Below, piece by piece: positions 8,909 to 18,091 of a stretch of 55,733 bases of DNA (its first letter is position 1; each line of letters begins with the position of its first letter). The DNA lies in NCBI RefSeq assembly GCF_030271165.1, contig NZ_JASSZH010000002.1, forward strand, positions 1 through 55,733, in the 5' to 3' direction. The position numbers and the translations under genes were made by a program. A model generated the notes under the pieces. The model was not told where the DNA came from, searched no databases, and saw nothing but the letters and a program-made list of their open reading frames with translations. Source of the stretch: Psychromicrobium xiongbiense (GTDB lineage Bacteria > Actinomycetota > Actinomycetes > Actinomycetales > Micrococcaceae).

Positions 8909-10711
8909 ATGCCAGGATCCAGTCAACGTTCTGCGACATCGAAGAAGACGGTGAGGCCTCTTTCGACGAAAGCGCGCCGGCGGCTGAGGCTCGGTCTGGG
9001 CATCATGCTGGTGCTGATGCTCGTGGTGTCCGGGAAGCTACTGCTGGTTCAGGGACTGAACGTGGGTGACCTGGCCCAGGCTGCTGTGGCTCAGCGGACC
9101 ATGGTGCAGACCTTGCCCGCCACCCGTGGCGAGATCCTGGACTCCAATGGCAAGATCCTGGCCCAGACGATCCTGCGCTACCGCATTGTCGTTGACCAGC
9201 AGAACAACGGCGCTGCTTCGGCGAATCCCTTCAAGCGACCCAACGGCGCTGGCGGTTCCGAAGAAGTGAGCCGGGACACCGGTATTGCCGAACTCGCTTC
9301 CGCTCTGGGCAAATCCCAGGACGAGGTCAGAGCCGCCGTGACCGGATCGGCCCGCTACAACATCGTGGCCACCGGCGTCACCCCGGAGGTTGAAGATCAC
9401 ATCGCCTCACTGCGCATCCCGGGCATCTCCGCGGAAGCGACTCCGGTGCGTTCCTATCCGATGGGTCAGGTGGGCGGAAACGTCGTCGGCTTCATCAACT
9501 CGGACGGGACCGGCTCCGGGCTGGAATACACCATGAACCAGGAGCTCACCGGCACGGACGGCAGCAGGACCTACCAGAAGGGCAAGGACGGAATCATCAT
9601 TCCGACCGCACCCATCGACACCAAGGCTGCGGTCAACGGTGGCACGATCAAGACCACCATCAACGCGGATCTGCAGTATTTTGCCCAGCAGGCCATCTCC
9701 GATCAGGTGAAGAAACTGCATGCCGACTGGGGCAATATCGTGGTGGTTCAGGTCAAAACCGGCAACATCGTGGCCCTGGCCGAGGACACCACGGTGGATC
9801 CGAACAACCCGGGTGCGACGCCCGCTGCCTCCCGCGACTCCCGCGCCGTGACCAACGCCATCGAGCCTGGTTCCACCGAGAAGTCGGTCACCGCCGCGGG
9901 AGCGATCCAGGAGGGCAAAGCCAGCCCCTCGACACAGCTGGTGATCCAGCCGACCTACACCGTGGGCGGCCAGACCTTCTCCGATTCCTTCGTCCACGGA
10001 ACCGTGAATCGAACCTTTGCCGGCGTCATCGGCCAGTCGATGAACACCGGCACCGTGATGATCGGCGAGCGACTGACGCCGCAACAGCGCTATGACTACC
10101 TGCGGAAGTTCGGCATCGGCCAGACCACCGGCATCCCGCTCCCGGGTGAGGCCAAGGGCATCCTCGCCACCCCGGACCAGTGGGACGGCCGCCAGGAATA
10201 CACCGTCCTCTTCGGCCAGGGCGTCTCGCAGACTCCGCTGCAGACCGCGATGATTTACCAGGCACTGGCCAATAATGGTGTGCGCCTACAGCCCCGGCTG
10301 ATCGATTCCGTGACCGATTCCAATGGCGTGGAGCACAAGATGCCGCAGGCTCCCGGCACCGAGACGGTCAGCCCGGACGCAGCCAAGCAGGTCCGCGACA
10401 TGCTTGAAAGCGCCATCACGATGCAGCACTACAACGACGTGGTGGTTCCCGGGTACCGGGTGGGCGGCAAGACAGGTACCGCCGAGTCTCCGGTGGCGGG
10501 CGGGTTCAACGGCTACACGGCCTCCTTTGCCGGGATGGCGCCGATGGACGATCCGCAATATGTGGTCCTGGTGACGGTTCAGCATCCTCAGGGCAATATT
10601 TACGGCATTACCCAGGGGCCGGTGTTCAATGCAGTGATGGGCCAGGTGCTGCACACGGAGGCTGTGCCGCCGTCGACCGAGCCCCCGGTCAAGCTGCCGC
10701 AGGACTTCTAG
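8909..10711 (+). CDS. ftsI: Septal peptidoglycan transpeptidase FtsI (class B PBP)
   Basis: D,D-transpeptidase cross-linking septal peptidoglycan, partner of FtsW. 600 residues: cytoplasmic tail 1-25, membrane anchor about 28-48, PBP dimerisation domain with RGEILDSNG at 74-81, then the transpeptidase domain. Active-site motifs are Ser322-Thr-Glu-Lys325 (SxxK), Ser377-Met-Asn379 (SxN) and Lys521-Thr-Gly (KTGTAES). Unlike the usual S-T-F-K or S-V-x-K, the SxxK contains Thr-Glu, but the nucleophile and lysine are present. No PASTA domains. The 69-bp gap from ftsL contains TAGGCT at 8852-8857, a possible internal promoter. Confidence 0.95.
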   Translation: MPGSSQRSATSKKTVRPLSTKARRRLRLGLGIMLVLMLVVSGKLLLVQGLNVGDLAQAAVAQRTMVQTLPATRGEILDSNGKILAQTILRYRIVVDQQNNGAASANPFKRPNGAGGSEEVSRDTGIAELASALGKSQDEVRAAVTGSARYNIVATGVTPEVEDHIASLRIPGISAEATPVRSYPMGQVGGNVVGFINSDGTGSGLEYTMNQELTGTDGSRTYQKGKDGIIIPTAPIDTKAAVNGGTIKTTINADLQYFAQQAISDQVKKLHADWGNIVVVQVKTGNIVALAEDTTVDPNNPGATPAASRDSRAVTNAIEPGSTEKSVTAAGAIQEGKASPSTQLVIQPTYTVGGQTFSDSFVHGTVNRTFAGVIGQSMNTGTVMIGERLTPQQRYDYLRKFGIGQTTGIPLPGEAKGILATPDQWDGRQEYTVLFGQGVSQTPLQTAMIYQALANNGVRLQPRLIDSVTDSNGVEHKMPQAPGTETVSPDAAKQVRDMLESAITMQHYNDVVVPGYRVGGKTGTAESPVAGGFNGYTASFAGMAPMDDPQYVVLVTVQHPQGNIYGITQGPVFNAVMGQVLHTEAVPPSTEPPVKLPQDF

Positions 10712-10737
10712 ACCATGACCCAGACCTGGAGCGAGAC

Positions 10738-12405
10738 GTGAGTGACGAATCCCTGAGCAGTTCTCAGGAACCGGCGGAGGCCACCGGCAGCGGTGCCGTG
10801 GGAGTGCGACCCGAGCATGCGGCCCCTGTGGCGCTGAGCGAGATGGCTGCTCTGGTGGGCGTTCCCGTGGAGCCGGGCTGGTCCGAGATCAAGGTTCACG
10901 GCGTCAGCCTGGATTCGCGCGCCGTACTCCCTGGAGATGTCTACCTGGCGCTGCCAGGAGCCAAAACGCATGGAGCCCGATTCGTTCCCGCGGCACTGGC
11001 AGCCGGAGCGGTGGCCGTGGTGACGGATGCCGAGGGCGCTGGCCTGGTGAACGAGACGCTGCTCAACGAGACACAGGTGAAAGATGCCCCGACCAAGGCC
11101 CCGGTACTGATCGTCGCCCAGCCCCGCCAGGCGGCGGGGATGCTGTCCAGACGCATCTACCCGCATGAGGACCTGCGGGCCTTCGCGGTGACCGGCACCA
11201 ACGGTAAGACCACCGTGTCCTATCTGGTGCGCGCCTTGCTGCAGGCTCTGGGTCGCTCCAGTGGCCTGATCGGAACGGTGGAGACCGTCATCGGCTCCCG
11301 CGCTGTGCCAGCTGTGCTGACCACACCGGAGGCGCCAGCGGTCCATGCGCTCTTTTCCGCGATGGCAGAGGCGGGCGAGGACTCCGTGGTGATGGAGGTC
11401 TCCTCCCATGCACTCACCTTCCACCGGGTCGATGGCGTGGAGTTCGATGTCGCCGGTTTCACCAACCTCAGCCAGGACCACCTGGACCTGCACGGAACCA
11501 TGGAGGAGTACCTGCAGACCAAGGCGCTGTTGTTCACTCCGGAGCATGCCCGGCGTGCGGTAGTGACGGTCGATGACGCCTGGGGCCGCAGGCTCCTGGC
11601 GATGACGGAGGTTCCGGCGGTAGGGCTGGGCACGGTCCCGGAGACGCCCGCCGGGACCGACGCTGACGTGCAGTGGCGGGTGCTCGAGGCCACTCCGGCG
11701 GGCCTGGGCTGGCGCATCCGGCTCCAGGGCCCCGCCGGTGAGTTGGTCTTCAGGACCGATCTTCCCGGCGGCTTCAATGTCTCCAACGCAGCTCTGGCCG
11801 TGACCATGATTGCCGAGTCCGGCGTTGGCCTGAGTGATCTTCAGGCAGCACTGGACCGTGACCCGCTGATGATCGAGGTGCCCGGGCGCATGCAGTCGAT
11901 CAGCGTGGAACCGCGTGCGGTGGTGGACTTTGCCCACAATCCGGATGGCCTACGCCAGGCTTTGGACGCGGTACGGCCGATCAGAGGTGGAGGAGGCAAG
12001 CTTCTGGTGGTCTTCGGTGCCACGGGGGAACGGGACGTGACCAAGCGACCGATTATGGGTGCGGTCGCGGCCAGGGGCGCCGATGTGGTGATTGTCACTG
12101 ACGATGATCCGCACGACGAAGATCCGGAGCAGATCCGGGTACAGGTGGCTGCGGGTGCCCAGCAGGCAGCCGCAGCGCTGCCCCACGAGGTGCGGGTGGA
12201 AACGGTGGCACCCCGCGCTGCGGCCATTGACCGTGCGGTGGAACTGGCCAGCGCAGAGGACACCATTCTGGTGGCCGGGCGTGGGCATGAAAGCTGGCAG
12301 GAGGTCAGCGGGGTCAACGTCGCCCTCGACGACCGGGTCGAGCTGCGCCGTGCTCTCCTGGCCCGCGGATTCACCGTGCTGGGTACCTCCGGGATAGAGT
12401 CTTAG
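10738..12405 (+). CDS. murE: UDP-MurNAc-tripeptide synthetase MurE, probably L-lysine adding
   Basis: ATP-dependent ligase adding the third residue (a diamino acid) to UDP-MurNAc-L-Ala-D-Glu. 555 residues with an N-terminal Mur domain, the P-loop TGTNGKTT, VMEVSSHAL, and a C-terminal domain containing RGHE. The specificity motif is DDPH at 456-459. meso-DAP enzymes have DNPR there, where the Arg holds the DAP carboxylate; His here argues against meso-DAP and fits L-lysine peptidoglycan as in Micrococcaceae. GTG 10738 lies 27 bp after ftsI with GGAG upstream. Biochemical specificity is inferred. Confidence 0.94.
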   Translation: MSDESLSSSQEPAEATGSGAVGVRPEHAAPVALSEMAALVGVPVEPGWSEIKVHGVSLDSRAVLPGDVYLALPGAKTHGARFVPAALAAGAVAVVTDAEGAGLVNETLLNETQVKDAPTKAPVLIVAQPRQAAGMLSRRIYPHEDLRAFAVTGTNGKTTVSYLVRALLQALGRSSGLIGTVETVIGSRAVPAVLTTPEAPAVHALFSAMAEAGEDSVVMEVSSHALTFHRVDGVEFDVAGFTNLSQDHLDLHGTMEEYLQTKALLFTPEHARRAVVTVDDAWGRRLLAMTEVPAVGLGTVPETPAGTDADVQWRVLEATPAGLGWRIRLQGPAGELVFRTDLPGGFNVSNAALAVTMIAESGVGLSDLQAALDRDPLMIEVPGRMQSISVEPRAVVDFAHNPDGLRQALDAVRPIRGGGGKLLVVFGATGERDVTKRPIMGAVAARGADVVIVTDDDPHDEDPEQIRVQVAAGAQQAAAALPHEVRVETVAPRAAAIDRAVELASAEDTILVAGRGHESWQEVSGVNVALDDRVELRRALLARGFTVLGTSGIES

Positions 12406-12411
12406 TTCGAG

Positions 12412-13899
12412 ATGATTGAACTAACTGCTGGCAGGATTGCCACCCTCAGCAATGGGCGATTGAGCCCTACCCTCGATGCCGCCACGTTGTTCGACGTGGC
12501 CGCGATCGCTACCGATTCGCGGCAGTGTCGCGCCGGTTCGCTGTACGTGGCAAAGCCGGGGGAACACTCGGACGGCCACGACTTCATCGAAGCCGCGCTG
12601 CTGGCCGGTGTCAGCGGTGTCCTGGCTGAGCGCCAGACACTTCGGGAGGACGGTAGTGCTGCCCCCGCCATCGTGGTCCAGGACGCTGTGCAGGCCATGG
12701 GCCTGATCGCAGCAGAGGTCGTCCGTGAGCTCCGCGAGCGTGGCACGTTGAATGTGGTGGGCATCACCGGTTCCGCCGGGAAAACCACCACCAAAGATCT
12801 TCTGGAGGGGATCCTCTCCAGCCAGGCGCCCACGGTGGCGCCGATCGGTTCCTTCAACGGTGAAATCGGCGTCCCGCTCACGGTGTTCCGCGCCGATGAG
12901 ACCACCCGGAACCTGATCGTGGAGATGGGCGCCACAGGACGAGGGCATATCGCCTATCTGGCGGGCATAGTCCGTCCGGCGGTGGGGGTCGTGCTCGGCG
13001 TCGGGCATGCTCATGCCGGCGAGTTCGGCGGTATCGACAACATTGCCCAGGCCAAGGGCGAACTGGTGGAAGCCCTCGAACCGACGGGCATTGCCGTGCT
13101 GAACCTGGCGGATTCCCGCGTGGTCGAGATGGCTCATCGCACAAAGGCTGGCGTGCTGTGGTTCGGTGAGGAGGGCGTGGAGTTGCCCGCTGATGCCGCA
13201 GCCGATGCTCCGGTGGTTCGCGCGCTCAACGTCCGGACGGATGCGCTGGCCCAGCCGGAGTTCGATCTGCAGTTCCCGGATGGCAGCAGCTATCCGGTCG
13301 CCAGCGGTCTGATCGGGCTGCACCATGTGACCAACCTGTTGGCCGCTGCTGCGGCAGCCTGGGCGCTCGGAGTGCCCGGTGACGCGATCGCCCGCGCGCT
13401 GCACGGTCAGGGGCCAAAGAGTCGTTGGCGGATGGAACGGGTGGAGCGAGCCGATGGCGTGACCGTCATCAACGATGCTTACAACGCCAACCCGGAATCC
13501 ATGCGGGCGGCGCTACGTACCCTGGCTGAGCTGGGCCGCACCGCGGAGCCGCCCCGGCGGACCTGGGCGGTTCTGGGGCCGATGTTTGAGCTCGGTGAGG
13601 ATTCCATCGCCGAGCATCATGCCCTGGGGCAGGTGGTGGTGCGCCTGAACATCTCCCGTCTGCTGGTGATCGGCGCACCGGCCCGGGCCATGCATATTGG
13701 TGCGGTGAACGAAGGCTCCTGGGGCGACGAATCGGTGCATGTAGCCACGGTGGAGGAAGCCTATGAACTACTCAATGAGGAACTTCGCCCGGGCGACATC
13801 GTGCTGTTCAAATCCTCCAGAGACGCGGGGTTGAGGCATCTGGGGGATCAGATAGCATGGGGCCAGCCGGAAGGCGGCGGAGAGGCGAGTGAGCGATGA
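12412..13899 (+). CDS. murF: UDP-MurNAc-tripeptide--D-Ala-D-Ala ligase
   Basis: Completes the cytoplasmic pentapeptide by adding D-Ala-D-Ala. 495 residues. N-terminal substrate domain with DSRQCRAGSLYVA, P-loop GSAGKTTTKD from residue 120, NGEIGVPLTVFR, and C-terminal NDAYNANPESMRAAL and LGPMFELGEDS motifs typical of MurF. It starts six bases after murE stops and its last four bases overlap mraY (ATGA), so translation is probably coupled. Confidence 0.96.
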   Translation: MIELTAGRIATLSNGRLSPTLDAATLFDVAAIATDSRQCRAGSLYVAKPGEHSDGHDFIEAALLAGVSGVLAERQTLREDGSAAPAIVVQDAVQAMGLIAAEVVRELRERGTLNVVGITGSAGKTTTKDLLEGILSSQAPTVAPIGSFNGEIGVPLTVFRADETTRNLIVEMGATGRGHIAYLAGIVRPAVGVVLGVGHAHAGEFGGIDNIAQAKGELVEALEPTGIAVLNLADSRVVEMAHRTKAGVLWFGEEGVELPADAAADAPVVRALNVRTDALAQPEFDLQFPDGSSYPVASGLIGLHHVTNLLAAAAAAWALGVPGDAIARALHGQGPKSRWRMERVERADGVTVINDAYNANPESMRAALRTLAELGRTAEPPRRTWAVLGPMFELGEDSIAEHHALGQVVVRLNISRLLVIGAPARAMHIGAVNEGSWGDESVHVATVEEAYELLNEELRPGDIVLFKSSRDAGLRHLGDQIAWGQPEGGGEASER

Positions 13900-15011
13900 T
13901 TCTGATTCTGTTAGGAAGCGGTATCAGCCTGGCTCTGGCCATGATCGGTACGCCTCTGTTCATCCGTTTTCTGGTCAAGCGTGGCTATGGCCAGTTCATC
14001 CGCGTTGATGGCCCCACCACGCATGAATACAAGCGCGGAACACCCACCATGGGTGGTGTGGTGGTCATTGGCGCGGTCATCCTCTCCTATCTACTCACCC
14101 ACCTGATCGCCTGGTTCCTCAACCCGAAATCGCCTGGCCCCAGCACCTCAGGCTGGCTCGTGCTGTTCCTGATGACGGGCATGGGGTTTGTGGGATTTCT
14201 GGACGACTTCATCAAACTGCGCAATCGGCGCTCCCTAGGACTCAATGCCAAGGGCAAACTGATTCTTCAGGCCGTGATCGGCGTTAGCTTCGCGATCCTG
14301 GCTCTGAATTTCCCGGATGCGCGCGGCAGAACACCGGCCACCACACAGATTTCCTTTGCCCGGGACATCCCGGGTCTGGACCTGGCCTTTGCCGGGGCGG
14401 CACTGGGCGTGATCCTCTTCGTGATCTGGGCCAACCTCATCGTCACGGCTGCCACCAACGGTGTGAACCTCACCGACGGCCTGGACGGCCTGGCCTCCGG
14501 TGTTTCGATTATGGTCTGTGGCGCATACACCCTGATGGGGATCTGGCAGTCCAACCAGAGCTGTGGCTCACCGCGGGCGGTCTCCTCGACCGTGTGTTAC
14601 GACGTCCGGGATCCCCTGGATCTGGCGCTGCTGGCAGCGATTCTCTTCGGCGCGCTGATCGCTTTCCTCTGGTGGAACACCTCGCCGGCAAAAATTTTCA
14701 TGGGAGACACCGGCTCGCTGGCCATCGGTGGGGCGATCGCCGGGTTCGCGATCCTCTCCCGCACGGAGCTGCTGCTGGCACTCATCGGCGGACTGTTCGT
14801 GCTGATCACGCTCTCGGTGATCCTGCAGGTTGGTTTCTTCAAACTCAGTGGCGGCAAGCGCATCTTCCGTATAGCACCGTTGCACCACCATTTTGAACTC
14901 AAGGGCTGGCCGGAGATCACGGTGGTGGTTCGGTTCTGGATTCTCGGCGGACTCTTCGTGGCTGGCGGGCTCGCAGCGTTTTACGCGGAATGGGTGGTCT
15001 TCGGGCAATGA
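13896..15011 (+). CDS. mraY: Phospho-MurNAc-pentapeptide transferase
   Basis: Integral membrane enzyme transferring phospho-MurNAc-pentapeptide to undecaprenyl phosphate to make lipid I. 371 residues with about ten helices. Landmarks: TPTMGG near the N-terminus, LDDFIKLRNRRSLGL (aspartates for Mg), NLTDGLDGLA, KIFMGDTGSLAIGG and HHHFELKGWPE. It overlaps both murF and murD by 4 bp, which places it in the continuous wall-precursor operon. Confidence 0.97.
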   Translation: MILILLGSGISLALAMIGTPLFIRFLVKRGYGQFIRVDGPTTHEYKRGTPTMGGVVVIGAVILSYLLTHLIAWFLNPKSPGPSTSGWLVLFLMTGMGFVGFLDDFIKLRNRRSLGLNAKGKLILQAVIGVSFAILALNFPDARGRTPATTQISFARDIPGLDLAFAGAALGVILFVIWANLIVTAATNGVNLTDGLDGLASGVSIMVCGAYTLMGIWQSNQSCGSPRAVSSTVCYDVRDPLDLALLAAILFGALIAFLWWNTSPAKIFMGDTGSLAIGGAIAGFAILSRTELLLALIGGLFVLITLSVILQVGFFKLSGGKRIFRIAPLHHHFELKGWPEITVVVRFWILGGLFVAGGLAAFYAEWVVFGQ

Positions 15012-16630
15012 CAGCTGAGCAACACAGCGAGCTGCCCCATGAGTACCCGCACGATCCCCTTCTTGACGAACGCCTCGCCGCCCTCCACGGCTGGGAGGCG
15101 GACTGGGCGGGCCTGCGCGTCGTCGTCACCGGCCTGGGCGCCACCGGATTCTCCATCGCGGACACCCTGATCGAGCTGGGTGCCGTGGTCGTGGTGGTCG
15201 CAGACACCGACGACGATGCAGCCCGGGCAGCGGCGGATACCCTCACCATCGTGGGCGCGTCCGCGGTCCTGCTGGGACCGGACCATGCAACCGTTCTGCC
15301 GCTGGTGGCGGGGGAGCCCGCGCAGCTGGTGGTCACCTCGCCCGGTCTGCGGCCCAGCAGCCCTCTGCTGGCACAGGCTCAGGCTGCGGGCATCCCCATC
15401 TGGGGCGACATCGAGCTGGCCTGGCGGTTGCGGGGACGGCCCGGCGCCCGGCATCCGCAGTGGCTGACCATCACTGGAACCAACGGCAAGACCACCACCA
15501 CCACGATGACGGCCCTGATGCTTCAGGCTGCCGGAGTGCGCGCCGTGCCGGCTGGCAATATCGGCACTCCGATCCTGGATGTGATCCGGGACCTGGAAGG
15601 TTATGACGCCGTCGTGGTGGAGCTTTCCTCCTTCCAGCTCCACTGGACCCGCAGTGTCTCCGCAGTGGCCAGTGTCTGTCTGAACCTCGCTGAGGATCAT
15701 GTGGACTGGCATGGCTCGATGGAGGGCTACCGGCGGGACAAGGCCAGGATTTACCACAACACTCAGCGGGCCTGTGTCTACAACGTGGAAGACCGGGCCA
15801 CCGAGCGCATGGTCGAAGAGGCGGAGGTCGAAGAGGGCTGCCGGGCAGTGGGATTCACCACCGGAACTCCTGGCCTGAGCATGGTCGGCGTGGTGGAGGG
15901 TCTGCTGGTAGACCGGGCCTTCCACGAGGAGCGCCGCCGTGAGGCGCTTGAACTGGCTCAGCTCAGTGATGCCGGTCAGTTGGTGCCGAAGCATCTGGCG
16001 GCCAACGCTGCTGCTGCTGCTGCCCTGGTCCGAGCCTACGGAGTCGCTCCGGAGGCGGTGAGCCGGGGCCTGAAAGTCTATGCCGAGGGTTACCATGAGC
16101 ATCGCATTCAGCCAGTGGCCCGGCACGAGGGCGTTTTGTGGGTCAACGATTCCAAAGCGACCAATCCGCATGCCGCAGCCGCCTCCCTGGCGGCCTTCAA
16201 CCCGGTCGTCTGGATCGCCGGTGGGGACGGCAAGGGCGTCGGTTACGACGAGTTGATCCAGGAGCAGGCTGCCCGGCTGAAGGCCGTGGTGCTGATCGGT
16301 GTCAATCGGGAGCCGCTTCTCACGGCGCTGGAGCGACACGCGCCGAATGTCCCGGTGCTGGAGATCGAACCGGGCGACACTGGAAGGGTCATGGCTGACG
16401 GAAGCACCCAGCCTCGATCGGCGTCGGCTGGTGAATCCGGAGCGGAGGTCATGGCCCGCGCGGTGCGCTCAGCAGCCACGCTTGCCACGATGGGGGATAC
16501 AGTGTTGATGGCTCCGGCTGCCGCGTCTTTGGATCAGTTTCCTTCCTATGCACATCGCGGCCAGGCTTTCATCGATGCTGTCCGCGATCTCGTGGAAGGT
16601 CAGGCACCAGCCAACGGGAAACCGGAATGA
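15008..16630 (+). CDS. murD: UDP-MurNAc-L-alanine--D-glutamate ligase
   Basis: Adds D-glutamate to UDP-MurNAc-L-Ala. 540 residues, longer than the usual 440-480 because of an N-terminal extension of about 35 residues and an acidic loop (EEAEVEEG). Rossmann start VVVTGLGATGFS, P-loop GTNGKTTTTT from 157, VVELSSFQL, EHRIQPV and NDSKATNPHAA. An ATG at 14990 is in frame, but ATG 15008 overlaps the mraY stop as ATGA, the pattern used across this operon, so I choose it. Confidence 0.94.
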   Translation: MTAEQHSELPHEYPHDPLLDERLAALHGWEADWAGLRVVVTGLGATGFSIADTLIELGAVVVVVADTDDDAARAAADTLTIVGASAVLLGPDHATVLPLVAGEPAQLVVTSPGLRPSSPLLAQAQAAGIPIWGDIELAWRLRGRPGARHPQWLTITGTNGKTTTTTMTALMLQAAGVRAVPAGNIGTPILDVIRDLEGYDAVVVELSSFQLHWTRSVSAVASVCLNLAEDHVDWHGSMEGYRRDKARIYHNTQRACVYNVEDRATERMVEEAEVEEGCRAVGFTTGTPGLSMVGVVEGLLVDRAFHEERRREALELAQLSDAGQLVPKHLAANAAAAAALVRAYGVAPEAVSRGLKVYAEGYHEHRIQPVARHEGVLWVNDSKATNPHAAAASLAAFNPVVWIAGGDGKGVGYDELIQEQAARLKAVVLIGVNREPLLTALERHAPNVPVLEIEPGDTGRVMADGSTQPRSASAGESGAEVMARAVRSAATLATMGDTVLMAPAAASLDQFPSYAHRGQAFIDAVRDLVEGQAPANGKPE

Positions 16631-18084
16631 CGTGGACGTCGACTGTGACCGAGCGTCGTGGTGCTGCGGACAGTGTCCATGAAGCTCCCAGCCCCGTTGA
16701 TCGTGCGGCTCAGGAGAAGCGACCGGGACTCGGGCGCAGGCTTCGTGAGGGCTACCGCTCGTTCTGGCGTCGGGTTGAAGGCCCCGGGGCGCAGAGCAAT
16801 GCCACTTATTACCTGATTCTGGGCACCACGCTCGCGCTGGTCGTCATCGGCCTGATGATGGTTTTCTCCGCCTCCTCCGTGGAACTGACGGCAACCGATC
16901 AGAATCCCTTCACTCTGGGGCTGAAGCAGTCGGGCTTCGCCCTGGTCGGGCTGGTCGCCATGATGGTGCTTTCCCGCTTGCCCATCAGGTTTTATCAGAG
17001 CATGGCCTGGCCTGTGCTGGGCCTGACGATGGTCCTGCTGGTGCTCGTTCTGGTGATCGGTCGTGCAGCCGGCGGCAATAAGAACTGGATCGACATTGCA
17101 GGCTTCTCCCTTCAGCCGTCCGAGATTGCCAAACTTGCCCTGGCGGTGTGGATGGCGGCGCTCTTCTCCCGCAAGGAAGCACTGTTGAGCAAGTGGTCAC
17201 ACCTGTTCATACCGGTCGTCCCGGTGGCGGCACTGGTCGTCGGCCTCGTGTTGCTCGAAGGCGACCTCGGGACCTCAGTGATCATGATGACGATCGCCGC
17301 GGCCGGACTCTACTTTGCCGGTGCGCCCGCCCGGATCTTCGTCGGTGCCGCCCTGATCGGCGTGTTGGGCGCCGTCGTGCTGGCCGTCACCAACCCCAAC
17401 CGTGTCGCCCGGCTGACCGCCTGGTTCAGCTGTGGCTCTCCCAGCTATCAGGATACCCAGGGCTTCTGCGATCAGGCCCAGAACGGTATGTTCGCCTTTG
17501 CCAGCGGCGGATGGTTTGGAGTGGGACTGGGCCAGGGCCGTCAGAAATGGCACTGGATCCCCGAGGCGCAGAATGACTTCATCTTCTCGATCATCGGCGA
17601 GGAATTCGGACTGATCGGTACGGTTCTGGTGATTGCCCTCTTTATGGTGCTGGCGGTCGCCATGTTCCGGATCACCATCCACCACCAGAGCTTCTTCGTC
17701 CGGGTGGCCTGCGGCTCCATCATGGTGTGGATCACTGGCCAGGCCTTCGTGAATATTGCGATGGTCACCGGCCTGTTGCCGGTGATCGGTGTGCCACTTC
17801 CTTTCATCTCTTCAGGTGGGACGGCGATGGTCTCCGCCATGGCCGGCATCGGGGTGGTACTCTCCTTTGCCCGGCAACCGCGCGCACCCAAGGCTCCGCC
17901 GGTGGAACAAGGGGCGACGTCCAGCTCCGGGAAACCACGGAAAGAGTCGAGACAGCGGAAAGTGAAGACCCGGACGGCGGGCACGAGCGCCAGGGCACCA
18001 CGGGGCAGGAACAAGAAGCGGCCAGCCAGCAGTTCCCCGCAGACCGCGGCCCTTCCTATCGTCCCGGCACCCCTCGACAGCTGA
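16627..18084 (+). CDS. ftsW: FtsW, septal peptidoglycan glycosyltransferase (SEDS)
   Basis: Polytopic SEDS enzyme polymerising lipid II at the septum, working with FtsI. 485 residues: a cytoplasmic N-terminus of about 55 residues, roughly ten helices, and a basic C-terminal tail of about 75 residues (RKESRQRKVKTRTAG, GRNKKRPAS). SEDS signatures include NKNWIDIAGFSLQPSEIAKLA, EGDLGTSVIM, the loop IPEAQNDFIFSIIGEEFG (usually EAHTDFI) and GVPLPFISSGGTAM. Overlaps murD by 4 bp. RodA is the alternative, but the position in the cluster favours FtsW. Confidence 0.95.
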   Translation: MTWTSTVTERRGAADSVHEAPSPVDRAAQEKRPGLGRRLREGYRSFWRRVEGPGAQSNATYYLILGTTLALVVIGLMMVFSASSVELTATDQNPFTLGLKQSGFALVGLVAMMVLSRLPIRFYQSMAWPVLGLTMVLLVLVLVIGRAAGGNKNWIDIAGFSLQPSEIAKLALAVWMAALFSRKEALLSKWSHLFIPVVPVAALVVGLVLLEGDLGTSVIMMTIAAAGLYFAGAPARIFVGAALIGVLGAVVLAVTNPNRVARLTAWFSCGSPSYQDTQGFCDQAQNGMFAFASGGWFGVGLGQGRQKWHWIPEAQNDFIFSIIGEEFGLIGTVLVIALFMVLAVAMFRITIHHQSFFVRVACGSIMVWITGQAFVNIAMVTGLLPVIGVPLPFISSGGTAMVSAMAGIGVVLSFARQPRAPKAPPVEQGATSSSGKPRKESRQRKVKTRTAGTSARAPRGRNKKRPASSSPQTAALPIVPAPLDS

Positions 18085-18091
18085 AAGTACC

